DNA of 64,000 bases from CAZZNY01 sp964655935. Its GTDB lineage: Bacteria; Patescibacteriota; Gracilibacteria; BD1-5; UBA2023. Position numbers and translations under genes: made by a program. The stretch is from positions 558,001 to 622,000 of the forward strand of contig CAZZNY010000001.1 in NCBI GenBank assembly GCA_964655935.1, in the 5' to 3' direction. Positions within the stretch are counted from its first letter, which is position 1; the number at the start of each line of letters is the position of its first letter. Positions 41,317 through 52,954 of the stretch are shown here, piece after piece. A model generated the notes under the pieces. That model was not told the origin of the DNA. It made no database searches and worked only from the letters and a program-made list of their open reading frames with translations.

Positions 41317-43410
41317 ATGACTCAAAATAGTCCAGAAAACACACAACAACCCAATTCTTCTCTTGAGACAAAAGTGGAAGCAAACAACCCTGACTCATTT
41401 GGGCGTTTTGTCTGGCTAAAGCTGAATGTCGCTCGAAAAACTTTACCAGAAGCACAGTACAAACAGCTCGAAGCTGAAGCCATCAGAATATCAACAAAAT
41501 ACTATCAAGAACGACAAAAAGCTAGTCAAGATACAAAAAAAGATGTACAAAAATTACAACAGGAACTTAGTAAATTCAATGAAACTGAAATATCTTTCTG
41601 AAATGCGAGACGAATGTTTGGTATGGTATGAGATAAGGAAAAAGATGCTAAAATCCAAAATATGATCCGTCAACACATCGAGTGGAAAACAAAATGTTGA
41701 GAAGATTGGATTGCTGGTTATTCTAACGACAAATGAAACTATGCCATAAAGATTGAAAACTTTGAGACTGAACTACTCACAAAGTGATTTGAAAACATCC
41801 ACTCAGTCACCTTAGCAAATTATTTTATTCGTATTAAAACAATTACTAAGAGTAAGGAGGAATTTATCGAAAGAATTGCTCTCCATGTTCGATCTGATGT
41901 ACTTCAAAAATTACTGCAAACATGGTGACTCGGTGGAAATGAAAAACTCTGAAAAAATACACTGGAAAAGTCCGAGTATTCAGAGGTGATAAAATTATAT
42001 CTCCGACAAGCTGGTGAATTGCATAAGAGACTTGATTCCTTGAATCTTAATATAGACACTGGAAGTAAACTAAATTTCATCAAAGAAGTTTTGCCTGCTG
42101 CTATAAAATGAAGGGATTATATGTTAAAAACATTAAATAATCCAAAATGGAAGGATGTTCTCAAGAATGAAAATATCGAAAATATTCTCACTACTCTCTA
42201 TGAGCAGGCTCATACTGCAAGAGAACAACAACAAATATCCCGATGACTTCGTCTGTGGACCAAGCTCATGAAAAATAAGTCTATTGCTAATATTGCAAAG
42301 CGGCTTCATATAAAACCTGAAGATATTATTAATGGAAAAAAGGGGGCTCAAAATGTATTGTCTCAAGCATTGCGCGGACGAAAAGATATACAATTAACAG
42401 AAGAAGAAAACACTCATATCCAGATAGTATCTGCAGAGTGTAGAATATGAAGCGATCTACAATGTGTTAAAGAACAACCTGAGATAAAAAAAGCATATGA
42501 AGCTGCACGACAAAAATCCTGAAAATTACCTCGAAAAATCTCTATACTATTGGATGCGAAAAACGATCAAGCAATAATTGTTAGCTTCGCTCAAGAAAAA
42601 GGAATCGATCTAAATTCAAAAACATGACAAGAAGTATTTAAGAAAGACTATTCTGTTCTCCATGGGGAATATATATCCTCTCTTGAGACAACTTTAAGAA
42701 TTGAAAAATCTATTAATAATTCTTCAGATACATCAGAAAAAAAATCAGAAATAAGTATTGAGAAAAAATCAAGTGCTACATCAGCTAAAAAATCTGAAGA
42801 AAAACCTGTTGAAAATAATAAAACTCCCAAAGATAAAGAAATTAGTGATTCTATTGATAAGCTTTCAGATGATAAACTTTCAGAAAAAGTGGAAAGTATC
42901 ATTATTGAATGAAATACTATTAAGAAAAATGATCCAAAATTCAAACAAGGGTATGTTATAACAGCAGGAGTAGATGATGGACGCGAGTTTAAAAATAAAG
43001 ATACGCTCATGGCAGCCATGAGAATGAGATGTTTCTTCAATAAGATATGACTCAATATAGCACCTCTGAGTACACTTGAAAAAGTATTAGAAAAAATGAA
43101 TCATGAATCTGGTTCAAAAAATAAAATAGATTTTTCAAAGAGTATTCCGGAAAATAGTGAAGATTATTTAAGACTATTAAATTATTTCTGAAAACATCTC
43201 ATTCCTGATTACAAAGAGGAAGGACGAGCAGAGATTGCAATACAATTTTTTCAAGAAAGCACTTATCTTCAGGCTCATCTCAAAAACAACAGCAAATGAA
43301 ATGAAAAAATCACAAGTATAAGTAATCTTTTGTTTAAGCTCTGAATACAAAAAGAAAGCTGAGCTTTCGATGCTACAGCTTTCAAAAAAATCTTTAATAT
43401 TACTAATTAG
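41317..43410 (+). CDS. Large helical protein of unknown function (697 aa)
   Basis: Continuous from ATG 41317 to TAG with roughly 17 TGA codons as Gly. Soluble, Lys/Asn/Glu-rich; a Ser/Lys/Glu linker near residues 470-525 separates two helical halves. A short motif KSIANIAKRLHIKPEDIINGKKGA (split here as helix-turn-helix-like) is a faint resemblance only. The composition recalls the 1333-aa protein at 9515. Its stop overlaps the stop of the convergent tlyA gene by two bases. Function unknown. Confidence 0.78.
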
Positions 43411-44120
43411 TTAACAAATAATAACCACTCCCTATTCCCTGCTTCTCAAGGTAAAGTAGATTCTTGCACTATCTGAATCTTCAGTCCTACTCTTCGTAAA
43501 AATCCACAAAAATCATCAAGTGTTTTCTTGATAATTTTTTCATCTTTCGGTACTCCAGTTTTTCGGATAAATTCTTTCCCGACTTCGAATTGCGGCTTGA
43601 ACAAGAGAATGAGTTGAGTGTTTTCGCTCATTATTTTTTGCAAACTTGGAACGATCTTCCGAAGGCTAATAAAAGAAACATCGACAACGATAAGATTAAA
43701 TACTTCATCGAGTTTTACTTCGCGAATATCGGTATTCTCCAGAGAAACAACCCGAGAATCGGATCGTAGACTCTCATGAAGCTGTGAAGTTCCGACATCA
43801 AGCGCTATCACTTTCTTCGCACCACGCCCGAGAAGAACCTGTGTAAATCATCCGGTCGAGGCTCCAACATCGAGACAAGTGAAATCTTTTACGACGATAG
43901 CATTATTCACAAGAAAATCGTCAAGTTTCACTGCTGAACGAGCCACAAAAGATGATCGCTTATCTTCCTGTAAGGTTACGAGATCTTTTTCTTTCACATC
44001 ATATGAAACCTTATTAACCACTACTCCATTCACTAAAACAAGGTCAGAATCAATACAAAACTTCGCTCGATTTCGAGTCATGGAGAATTTTTCTGAAAAA
44101 TAAGTATCAAGTCGTACCAT
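43407..44120 (-). CDS. tlyA: TlyA family rRNA methyltransferase/hemolysin-type protein
   Basis: 237 aa. An N-terminal S4 RNA-binding domain (VRLDTYFSEKFSMTRNRAKFCIDSDLVLVNG) is followed by an FtsJ-like SAM methyltransferase domain: DVGASTGGFTQVLLGRGAKKVIALDVG and LIVVDVSFISLRKIVP. TlyA methylates 2'-O-ribose in 16S and 23S rRNA; the hemolysin label is historical. Three TGA codons are read as Gly, including one in the SAM motif. Complete. Confidence 0.93.
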
Positions 44121-44164
44121 GAGAGTTCAAGGTTTAAAGTTAAAAGTTTAAGGCAGTCAATAAC

Positions 44165-44320
44165 GTCATCCCGGAATTTTCTGGATATCTAAAATTTCGA
44201 AGTAATAATAGATCTTCCAGAAAATATCCGGGATCCATTTAAAGAACTATTCGAAGAAATAATAAAGAGAACCATTTAATATGGATCCCGGATCTACGCT
44301 AGCGCTTCGTCCGGGATGAC
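44165..44320. repeat. Dispersed palindromic repeat, family B
   Basis: GTCATCCCGGAATTTTCTGGATATC to GCTTCGTCCGGGATGAC; inner CCAGAAAATATCCGGGATCC and ATGGATCCCGGAT. It lies in the tlyA-galU gap. Confidence 0.85.
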
Positions 44321-44348
44321 GTGGAAGGATTCCAAGATGGCGTGTTCA

Positions 44349-44379
44349 ATTCTTAATTCTTAATTCTTAATTCTTAATT
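44349..44379. repeat. TTAATTC tandem array forming the 3' end of galU
   Basis: Four consecutive TTAATTC units; the last codons and TAA of galU fall within it. Confidence 0.85.
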
Positions 44380-45232
44380 TCTCTTCAAGATATGCTCGAA
44401 GCTCGTCGCCAAGATCTTCTCTCGCAAGAGCAAAATCAATCGTCGCACGAAGAAATCAAAATTTATCTCCTGTATCATATCGCTCTCCTTCAATCTCGAG
44501 TCCATAAATATCTTTATCCAAAAGCATACGAACAAAAGCATCAGCCAACCGAACTTCCCCATCTTTATTTTTTACGAGCTCAAGATAATCAAAAACTTCA
44601 TTGGTTAGAACAGATTTTCCGATAAATCAGAGACGCGAAATCGTCTCCTCTTTCTTTGGTTTTTCCAAAAAACGTGCAATTTCATGAACGCGATTATTTG
44701 AACTTTTTGATTCTACAATACCATAACTGGAGACCTTTTCGTCCGGTACTGAATACAATGCTATCACCGGAGCATTTTTTCTATAAAATTCTTCGATAAG
44801 CTGCATTGCAGCCGGTTTTTTATTTACAACGAGATCATCTCAAAAAAGTACGAGAAAAGGATCATTTCCGATGAATGGACGAGCCCTAAGAATCGCATCT
44901 CCATCACCTTTTGGAACTGGCTGACGAACATAAGAAATATTTGCTAGTTTTGAAATATTTTCGACAAGTGCGAGTTCTTCATATTTATTTTTCTCTACAA
45001 GTGTCTGTTCGAGCTCGAATGAGACATCAAAATGATCTTCGATCGTTCGTTTTCCTCGACCGGTAATAATAATAATATCTTCGATTCCCGAAGCCACTGC
45101 TTCTTCGACAAGATATTGGATAACTGGTTTATCGACGATCGGGAGCATTTCCTTCGGTTGAGCTTTGGTGGCAGGAAGAAAACGAGTCCCGAAACCAGCT
45201 GCTGGGATAATACATTTTGTGATTTTTTGCAT
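44360..45232 (-). CDS. galU: UTP-glucose-1-phosphate uridylyltransferase
   Basis: Makes UDP-glucose for polysaccharides or glycosylation. 290 aa. The nucleotide-binding signature IPAAGFGTRFLPATKAQPKEMLPIVDKP (residues 9-36), GRGKRTIEDHFD, and VPKGDGDAILRARPFIG are diagnostic. Three TGA codons are read as Gly, including LVLFGDD. The C-terminus (EEKLRIKN) is encoded by a TTAATTC repeat array that also supplies the TAA. Start ATG 45232, no Shine-Dalgarno. Confidence 0.95.
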
Positions 45233-45260
45233 AGTATAAAAGGAGGTTAAGAAGAGTTTT

Positions 45261-45348
45261 GTCATTCTGAGTGTAGCGTAGGAATCCCTTATAGATGAAT
45301 TTTGTACAAACTTGAGTCTAAGGGATTCTTCATTGCATTCAGAATAAC
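45261..45348. repeat. Dispersed palindromic repeat, family A
   Basis: GTCATTCTGAGTGTAGCG ... AAGGGATTCTTCATTGCATTCAGAATAAC, with GAATCCCTTATAGATGA in the first arm. It lies between galU and the acyltransferase gene. Confidence 0.85.
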
Positions 45349-45378
45349 AGAACACTTAGGAATGACCTAATTGTACGA

Positions 45379-46119
45379 TTATTTACTAAAAATCAACCAA
45401 AACACTCCATAGAGAATCGGAACGTGGAGCAAATAAATAACAAGAGTGTTTTTTCCGAGCCATCGAATGAGAAGGCTTCCATAAAAATCCGGTGAAAAAA
45501 CTTTTTCCATTTTTCATGATTCTATCAAGCTTTTTCCAGAAAAAAATCATAAAAGCAGTACTCAGAAATATGGAAAAATCGGATAGTAATCGGCCGAGAA
45601 AAACTGTGAATTTCTGAGTCAAAACATCCAAAAATATTCAATAGAAAAGGTCTTAGTGAAAAAGAAAATTCCAAGAATGATTAATATCAAAGAAAAAATA
45701 AAACCTCATTTTTTAAGCCGAGAAAAAAATGGTAATAGTAAAAAACCTATAGTGAAAAAATGAAGAATTCAAAAAAGTATAATTTGATCTGGTTGGAATT
45801 TTTGTGTTAAAAGAGTAATTACTGCCGCGAGAATCGCGAGAATCGCCGTTCGCCTAAGACAATATCGAACAAAAGTATTTTTTCAAGATGTCTCAAATTC
45901 TCTTTTTTTCCAAGAAAGAGCGGCAGAAATACCAGCAATGAATACAAAAATTCCTCATCCGGTCGCAGTAAAAATCCTCCAAAAAATACCATCGGAAAAA
46001 ACATTCACTGCAGAGAAAACATACTGAAGCAAATACAAGGCATGATATGTAATCATAATAATCACCATAATTCCACGAGCAATATCAAGCAGTGGAAGTC
46101 TAGAATTTTTTGAAGCCAT
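45379..46119 (-). CDS. Heparan-alpha-glucosaminide acetyltransferase-like (DUF1624) membrane protein
   Basis: 246 aa with about seven membrane segments. The N-terminal LPLLDIARGIMVIIMITYH and TGGGIFVFIAGISAALSW match the DUF1624/HGSNAT catalytic domain pattern, and the C-terminal RWLGKNTLVIYLLHVPILYG is typical. Expected to transfer acyl groups to surface glycans across the membrane. Ten or so TGA codons are read as Gly. Shorter than full-length HGSNAT-type proteins, as usual for DUF1624. Standalone, leftward. Confidence 0.85.
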
Positions 46120-46206
46120 AGAGAGAAAAGTGGAAAATATTTTCTCTCATTGTATGGCTTTTTTCGAGAAACAAAAACTTTTAATATCACCCCAAGTTCC
46201 CTGTAC

Positions 46207-46345
46207 GTCATCCTCGGGCTTGACCCGGGGATCCATCATGACCAATTCGTCATTGCGAGGCACGAAGCAATCTAGAAAAGCTGAATAAACCATAGTTTAT
46301 ACTTTATGTTCTCTGGATTGCTTCGTCGTACCTCCTCGCAATGAC
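46207..46345. repeat. Dispersed palindromic repeat, family C with extra unit
   Basis: A short unit GTCATCCTCGGGCTTGACCCGGGGATCC... is followed by a full palindrome GTCATTGCGAGGCACGAAGCAATC ... GATTGCTTCGTCGTACCTCCTCGCAATGAC. Confidence 0.85.
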
Positions 46346-46376
46346 GATATTTTTGTTTTTGTAAAAACCAAAAACT

Positions 46377-49300
46377 TTATCCTAATAAAAATCTTTTTTT
46401 GATAAGAATCCCAGCTCCAGTAGAAAAAGTGAGTCCGCCAACAATTCAAAACATTGCCAATGAAGTAGTATCAAATTCACTTTTTGCAAGTGTTGGTTCG
46501 ATATTATTTTTTACGACGACACTTCATTTTTTCACGATCGCTTTCTTCGGTTTTTTTGTTTTTTTCTTGGAAACAATTTTCTTTACGATAATATCCACTT
46601 TCTTGTGAATTTGCTCACCCGTCTCAGTATTAAGAGCAAAAAGCGATACAGAATATTTTCATGAAGCGAGTTTTATAGATTTTGGATTATATCCAAGAAT
46701 CTTTATACCATTACTAAAATTCCATTCGTAAACAAATTCTTTACTGTGCGAATCAACCGAAAGATTAATGGTGCATTCTTTTTTTGTCGAGCAAACAATG
46801 GTGCTTCCAGAAAAAACAAGATTTTTCCCGATTTTTCATTGCAAGACAATCTGTGGTTCTTTGAATGTTTTTTCTATGCTTTTTGTTGAATGTACGGATA
46901 ATTTTACTTTCTTTTCGAGCAAAAACCACTTTTGCTGCGAAGGAATTTTTATCGCGATACGAACGATATAATCACCAGAATCGAGTCAGAAAATCCTGTA
47001 TTCGTATTCGCCATTCGTTCAAGCACGAGCAATGTTTTTGCTTCCAGAAAAACTTGTTTCAAAATCAATCATATCTTCCTTTTGACTCAATCAAAACAAT
47101 ATAATCGCGCCAGAAAGAGTTTTTCACGAGATGATAACCGATCCATCTTTCATGTCTTTCATATGAATAGCCGTATTTGTTTCTAGAAGTTTTTGGAAGA
47201 TAAAAACTTCTGATCCTGAAGAGGAATTTTCAAGATATTCTTCTGCTTCATTATTATTTCTCTCTTTTTGAAAATCTCGATTTTTTGCTTTTTCTTCACT
47301 GATTTGTTTTGTAAAAATTTTTGCAATTGTTTCATTTTCCCAGATACCAAGTTTTTTCTTTTTTGCTTCATACGAAGCAGAGTCGTAGATTTTTGCACGG
47401 GAAAACGGGAATACAAAATATGGACGAACTTCTCAAAGTCGAATCAATTCTTCTCCGGTATCTTTTCCGTCGAATGATATATAGGCAAGCATTCAACCAT
47501 GTGTATCATATTTTTCTCACTCAAATGTGAGTTCAATTTCTTTTTGATATAATATTCAATCCAAAAATTCTCTCGCTTTTTTCGCGAGCGCTGCAATCTC
47601 AATGTTTTTATCGTCAAGTTCTGGAGCATCTATTCCAAGGAAGCGAACTCGCTGCATTTTTCCATCAATCTCAACATCGATCGTATCACCATCGAATATA
47701 GCAACTACCTTTGCTTTTTGTTTTTCCGCACCGATCGGACGATCTTGATCGATGATAAATCCATCTGGAACAGGAAAATCCCAAGAAATTCGAGAAATCT
47801 CAGTATTTTGACAGAAGAAGGTAATTGTATCTTTTGTGTTTGTAAGGGAAATCTTTGTGGCCGTGGAATAGAATTTTTGTCTTCCGGAGGATAATAGATA
47901 AGAGCTCGGGAAAATATATTTCTTATGCGAAGTATCACTCAAAATACAGTCGGAAATATCCACTGCCCCACTTGAAGTATTCTCGAGTTCTACCCATTCA
48001 AGTGTATCTCCACCATAAGGATTCGGATCCGCTCGAGAAATACGCACAGGAAAAGAAAAATTGATTTGTTTTTCTGTATTTTCTGTTTTTTGGTCTTGTG
48101 GAATATTGGTTCATTTTTTAAAGATTTGTGCTTGTATTTCAGTCTCGGAAATAACTCAGAATTCATCGATAATCATAAGACGAATTGTGCGTACACCAAG
48201 CGGCAAATATATTGAGGTGGGATTTGATTCCGTTCGTGTTTTCCCATCACTATAATCCCAGGAATACTTGATTCGATTTTTTGTTTCTGCGATACTTTCT
48301 TCGCCGGTGAGATTGATCGCACAAGTATCGGTAGGGGTAAAACAAGTAAGAATGTTATTCGTGAAAGTTTTCTCAGAAGAAAGACTTTGTGGAGTAATTT
48401 TCGCAACTGGACGGATCGGTGTACGCACGATATTTGAGGGAGTTCCACCTCATCCAGAGCTCATCACTGGAACAGGATTCGAAAAAGAAAAGGTTGTTTG
48501 TTTGAATACAGAACTATCTGTTTTAGCAAAAATCTTCAAGGAAATTGAGAAATTTCCATATCCATATTTCGCGTAGCTTGGATTACAAGAGTCTGTGTTG
48601 GAAAGCTCTGTCGCTCCAGAAAAACTCCACTGACACACATAATCAGATATACGAAGGCCGGAGAAACTTTCCTCGCCCGTTACATTCACGCTGCAGGCTG
48701 ATTGTGTACATTTTCCTGACACATCGATGCCGCTTTGGATCGTGATTTTTGGTTCTGGAATGATTATTCCAGTATTTGTACCTCCAGAATTCACTATTGA
48801 TCAGGTTTCGATCAAGGATCAAGAATTAGAAAGACTTCCAGTATTTGAAGATCCGGAAGAAGTTTGTCACGAGCTAATAATTTCTCCCGAACCCGAAATA
48901 ATTCAAGATCCTGTTTGATTTATTCACCGCACAAGAATCTGTCGAGAGCGGAAATTTGTTGGATTATTTTTTTCCGAGATGGAAAAAATCACCGTATGAT
49001 TTCCACTTCCGAAAACAACTTGATTCGGGTTGCATTTTCCGGATTCCGTCTCAGTAATCCCGTCGATATGACACATATAATCTGACTCACGAAAACCTCC
49101 AGTAAAACTTTCCTCCAAACTGAAATTCGCTTTACATTCACTCTTCGTGGGATCACAGTCAAATTCACTCAGTTCCGGATTTTTATCGGTAAAATAGGTT
49201 GTTTGTTGAAGCGTAAATCGAATCTCGGGAATTGTCAGACCTGATTGGGTCAAGCCGGAATCAGTGAGATCTCCAGTGTTCGAGAGAGATCAGGAATCTA

Positions 49301-49769
49301 CCAGAATCGAACCGGTCGAAGTGCTTCCGGAATCCGTTTCACCAGAATCAATTGGTGTGATTTCATTCACAATGATAATGGTTCGAGTTTTATACACGGA
49401 TAAATTTCATTTCTTCTTAATCGCAAAAATCACTTCCGTTGTACCAGATCAAAAAGTAACTGTATTCGGATTGCATTTTACAGATTCCAGTGGATCAATA
49501 CCGACAATCTCACACGCAAAATCACCTATCTTGTACGGCGCCACGAAACTCGGAGTAAGATCAAAATTAATCTTACATTCAGTCTTTGTTGGATCGCAGA
49601 CAAAAGAATCCAGAGCAATATTTTTATCAGTTACATAACTCGGTTGCTGAAAAGAAAACTGAATATCCGGAACTTCATCCGATGCTCAAAAAGCGCCAGC
49701 TCAGAAAAGAAAAGCTAATATAAATGATGCCAAGCATATAATGCAATACAAAAGAATTCTTTTTTTCAT
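46377..49769 (-). CDS. Surface-anchored multidomain protein with lamin-tail and staphylococcal nuclease domains (1130 aa)
   Basis: One reading frame with over 30 TGA (Gly) codons. It has a signal peptide (about 1-27), at least four related Cys-pair modules (DCDPTKSECKANFSLEESF type, about 30-560) joined by Ser/Thr/Gly linkers, a lamin-tail-like domain (LEWVELENTSSGAVDISDC, about 583-650), an SNase domain (VVAIFDGDTIDVEIDGKMQRVRFLGIDAPE, about 690-800), another Cys-pair module and a C-terminal membrane anchor (about 1103-1122) ending KKRFLLG. Likely cell-surface. The position equivalent to S. aureus nuclease Arg87 (Y-G-R) is Gly759 encoded by TGA, so full activity is uncertain. A DNA-scavenging or adhesion role is inferred. 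Confidence 0.88.
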
Positions 49770-49942
49770 AGAGACAAAAACTACCAACTATTTGCGAAAA
49801 TAGTATAGGTTCGGACAGAGAAAAAAACTGAAAAAATAGAATTGATAATTTCTCAATTGACAAAATAAATTTTGGGGTATCATTAAATTTGCAGAAAAAA
49901 ATTTTACCACAAATTATATATTTTAGTTAGCAATTATCTAAA

Positions 49943-51469
49943 ATGAACACCACAGAAATAACACAAGAACAACAAGAACAACCCCTTCAGCCTCTCACTA
50001 TCGGAAAACATACCTCACGTTATCCTATTATTCAAGGTGGAATGGGTGTACGAGTCTCGACACCAGGGATGGCATCTGAGGTTATTTTGAGTGGAGGAAT
50101 CGGAACTCTTTCTTCAGTAGGACTTCCATTATCACCTGAATATAAAGATTATTTTCATGAGATGATGAATCGAGCTCCACAATGAGAATTGGAAGATATT
50201 CAACGAAATCTTATTGAACTCAAAGAACTTCTTGAGACAAATAAACGATCAAATATACCAGCCACTCAGCAACAGAATCTTATTACTGCGATTCGAGAAC
50301 TGGAATTCGAAGTAAGTAAATATGAACTTCGAGAACTGAAAGAAAAATTAAAAAATTTGATCCAACTTCGGAAAGAAACTCAAGTCCCCAATATACCTCT
50401 AAAAGAAAACAAATATACTCCCGACATCGAACAAACACAAAAAGATATCCAAGCAAAGGGCGGACAAATGTTCCTACAAATCAATGCATTTTGTCTCAAA
50501 AAAGATATAGAGAAAACCCGAGAACTCGCCGGAGGGAAATGACCGCTTTTTGTAAATATTATGTCCGCAGCAAGTGGCTACAACGAGATGGTACAAGCTG
50601 CTTGTGAAGCAGGAATTGATGGAATCGTCTCTGGAGCATGACTCCCTATGAGCCTCCCTGAGCTCACAAAAGAATATCCATCCGTTGCTCTTATTCCTAT
50701 TGTCTCAAACGTACGAACCCTCGGTCTCATCTACAAAAAGTGGGAAAAACTCGGAAGATTACCTGATGCTGTGGTATTCGAAGAGCCAAAGACTGCCTGA
50801 GGTCATCTTGGAGCAAACGGAGGAAAAATAGCAAATATTAATGACCCCGATACGACTCTCGAAATTGCCATACCGGCAGCGGTAGATTTTTTCAAAGAAA
50901 AGGGGGTAAATATACCTATTATAGGAGCTTGAGGCATAGCTTCCGCCAAAGATGTTCGTCGAGTACTTGCTCTCTGAGCTAGTTGAGTACAACCTGGAAT
51001 ACTCTTTGCTTCAAGTCAAGAAAGTGGATTTAAACAAGAAGTTATCAATGCGATCATTGCAGCAAAAGAAGGTGATATAATGACTTACATATCTTCTGCT
51101 GGACTTCCTGCTCGCGCACTCCGAAACAGTCCGATCTTCAAAAAAATACAGAAATACGAAGCAAGAATAATAGCACTTATAGAAGAAGAGAAAGATACAG
51201 ATAAAAAAGAAGCTCTAAAAAAATGACGACCTTGTAATAAACTCTGTCTCAAGAGTTGTAAAAAATGTGACGGAATAAAAAAAGAGGAGTGAAAAGCAGA
51301 AGATCTTCGCGCGAACATGTGTATATTAGAAGCTCTTGTTGCCGCACTCAAATGATCCAAAGATCCTGATTGGCTTTGTTTCGTCGGAACTTCTGCAGTC
51401 AAAATCAAAGTCTCAAAAAAAGTAAAAGAAATTATGGATGATTTGACTCAGGAACCGAAAGCTGCTTAG
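49943..51469 (+). CDS. Nitronate monooxygenase/enoyl-ACP reductase-like flavoprotein with helical insertion
   Basis: 508 aa, longer than the family's usual 310-360. N-terminal YPIIQGGMGVRVSTPGMASEVILSGGIGTLSS and later FVNIMSAASGYNEMVQAACEAGIDGIVSGAGLP and IIGAGGIASAKDVRRVLALGASGVQPG form the FMN-binding TIM barrel. About 100 charged coiled-coil residues are inserted at 75-170, and a Cys-rich CNKLCLKSCKKCDG lies near 430. FabK/NMO/PfaD cannot be separated by eye. Seven or more TGA codons are read as Gly. Confidence 0.88.
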
Positions 51470-51549
51470 AAGACAAAAAATAATTTGTAATTTCATTGCG
51501 TTACTATTATACTATTCCTGTAAGATTATTATTTATTTACTATTTTCTT

Positions 51550-51795
51550 ATGAAAAAGATTTTTGCTCTCGGGCTTATCGCAGCTTCTGCAGCTACATTT
51601 CTTGCTTCTTGTTCTTCTACTAGTACTACTTCTGATACAGCATCCGGAGTAACTTCCAGCATAACAGAGAATTTAAGTTCTAAACCGAGTAATGGTGGCT
51701 GTCCAAAAGGAAAAAAACTAGTAAAGAAGGCATTTGAATATCCAGGAAGAGATTGAATGGAGGGGACAAAGGGATGGACTACAACTTGCGAATAA
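51550..51795 (+). CDS. Small lipoprotein
   Basis: 81 aa. Signal peptide MKKIFALGLIAASAATF followed by lipobox LASC, so Cys20 would be lipidated, then a Ser/Thr linker and two more Cys (NGGCPKGKK, TTCE). One TGA is read as Gly. Own terminator 30 nt downstream, so monocistronic. No family recognised. Confidence 0.85.
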
Positions 51796-51825
51796 TTGAA
51801 TTTTCTTGTACATAAATTAATTAAA

Positions 51826-51857
51826 AAAACACCTTCTTAAAAGAAGGTGTTTTTTTG
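51826..51857 (+). terminator. Terminator after lipoprotein gene
   Basis: AAAACACCTTCTT / AAGAAGGTGTTTT hairpin then T run. 51858-51962 shows no gene. Confidence 0.9.
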
Positions 51858-51962
51858 CTTTTTAAAGCCTTATTTTTGAGTTGGTAGACCAAGACTGGCT
51901 GATGCCGAACAATTTTTTTTGAAGAATTACGATTTTTTTATTGAAAATTTGAGTTTAATTTC

Positions 51963-52640
51963 TTAATCTTTCAAAACATCCAATGTCTCAGTTATCTGTC
52001 TCTGAAATTCAGCCAATTTACCTATTATCAATATTTTTAATTGAGGATCTTTTTCGATATCTTCAATATTCTCTCAACTAAGAACAAAATCTATTTTTCC
52101 CCAAGTTTCCCGCACTTTGCGCTCTGTAGGTGATTCTGATTCAAAAACTCGTCCGCGTTCGTCAATCGCTGGTTTATATAAGTAATGTTCTTTTCTTTCT
52201 CCTGAAGAATTTAAAATAACTATATTTGTTCAATAAGATCAATTATCTTCAATCCACCAAATCTTTTTGTCTCCAAAATAGAGAACTCGTCTCTTCTGAT
52301 CTAACATAACGCTTTCGCTGCAGTTATCGCCATCTCTTATATCATAACGATCTATCAGACCAAGAACTGGATGAGGTTTTTGTGGATACTGAGGTATTTC
52401 CGCTATATTTGACCCCTCAGTGGTTGTGAGAATATCACATATCTTCGGATCTATTTCGGATTGTTTTATATAAAAACGCCATCATAGTGGCTGTTTAGCT
52501 GTTACATGAGCCCGAGTCCAAACGTATCAAAAAGCATTAATCTTTTGATTATCTAAAAGAGTAATTTCATCTCTTGAAATAGTTTTTTGCCATAATTGAG
52601 ATGTCTGTTTTTCAGAAAAATCAGGAACGAATTCACTCAT
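51963..52640 (-). CDS. Unknown soluble protein (225 aa)
   Basis: No open frame of note in the standard code; with TGA as Gly it runs from ATG 52640 to TAA. Contains EIPQYPQKPHPVLGLIDRYDIRDGDN, RRVLYFGDKKIWWIEDNGSYG and a C-terminal helix (KLAEFQRQITETLDVLKD). No signal peptide or membrane segment. Not recognised. Five or six TGA codons used as Gly. Confidence 0.72.
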
Positions 52641-52753
52641 AAAATTGACTATTAAAAAATAAAATTTTAAATTTATTATGTACGATATAATATGTATTAG
52701 CCATTAATAGTCAATCTTTTTAGACAAAAGCTATTTTTTCTTGATACATAATA

Positions 52754-52786
52754 AAAACACTAGTTTTGATAACTAGTGTTTTTTAT
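52754..52786. terminator. Terminator after tRNA-Glu
   Basis: AAAACACTAGTT / AACTAGTGTTTTT hairpin, usable leftward for tRNA-Glu. Confidence 0.85.
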
Positions 52787-52798
52787 TAAATTTTAGCT

Positions 52799-52873
52799 TG
52801 GTAGCGCCACGGAGAATCGAACTCCGGTTACAGGAATGAGAATCCTATGTCCTAACCCCTAGACGATGGCGCC
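52799..52873 (-). tRNA. tRNA-Glu (CUC)
   Basis: Acceptor GGCGCCA pairs with TGGCGCT plus encoded ACCA. Anticodon loop TTCTCAT gives CTC for GAG. T-arm CGGAGTTCGATTCTCCG is regular. It lies 81 nt downstream of rplK in the same direction. Confidence 0.92.
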
Positions 52874-52884
52874 AAGGAAGAGAC

Positions 52885-52954
52885 TGAGATTACAGTTTTT
52901 TAGAGACTGAGTTTTTTATTTCTCAGTCTCTAAGTTTCTCAGTCTCTAAGTTTC
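52885..52954. repeat. Tandem CTCAGTCTCTAAGTTT repeat
   Basis: AGAGACTGAG and two copies of CTCAGTCTCTAAGTTT between tRNA-Glu and rplK, also partly self-complementary. Confidence 0.75.
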
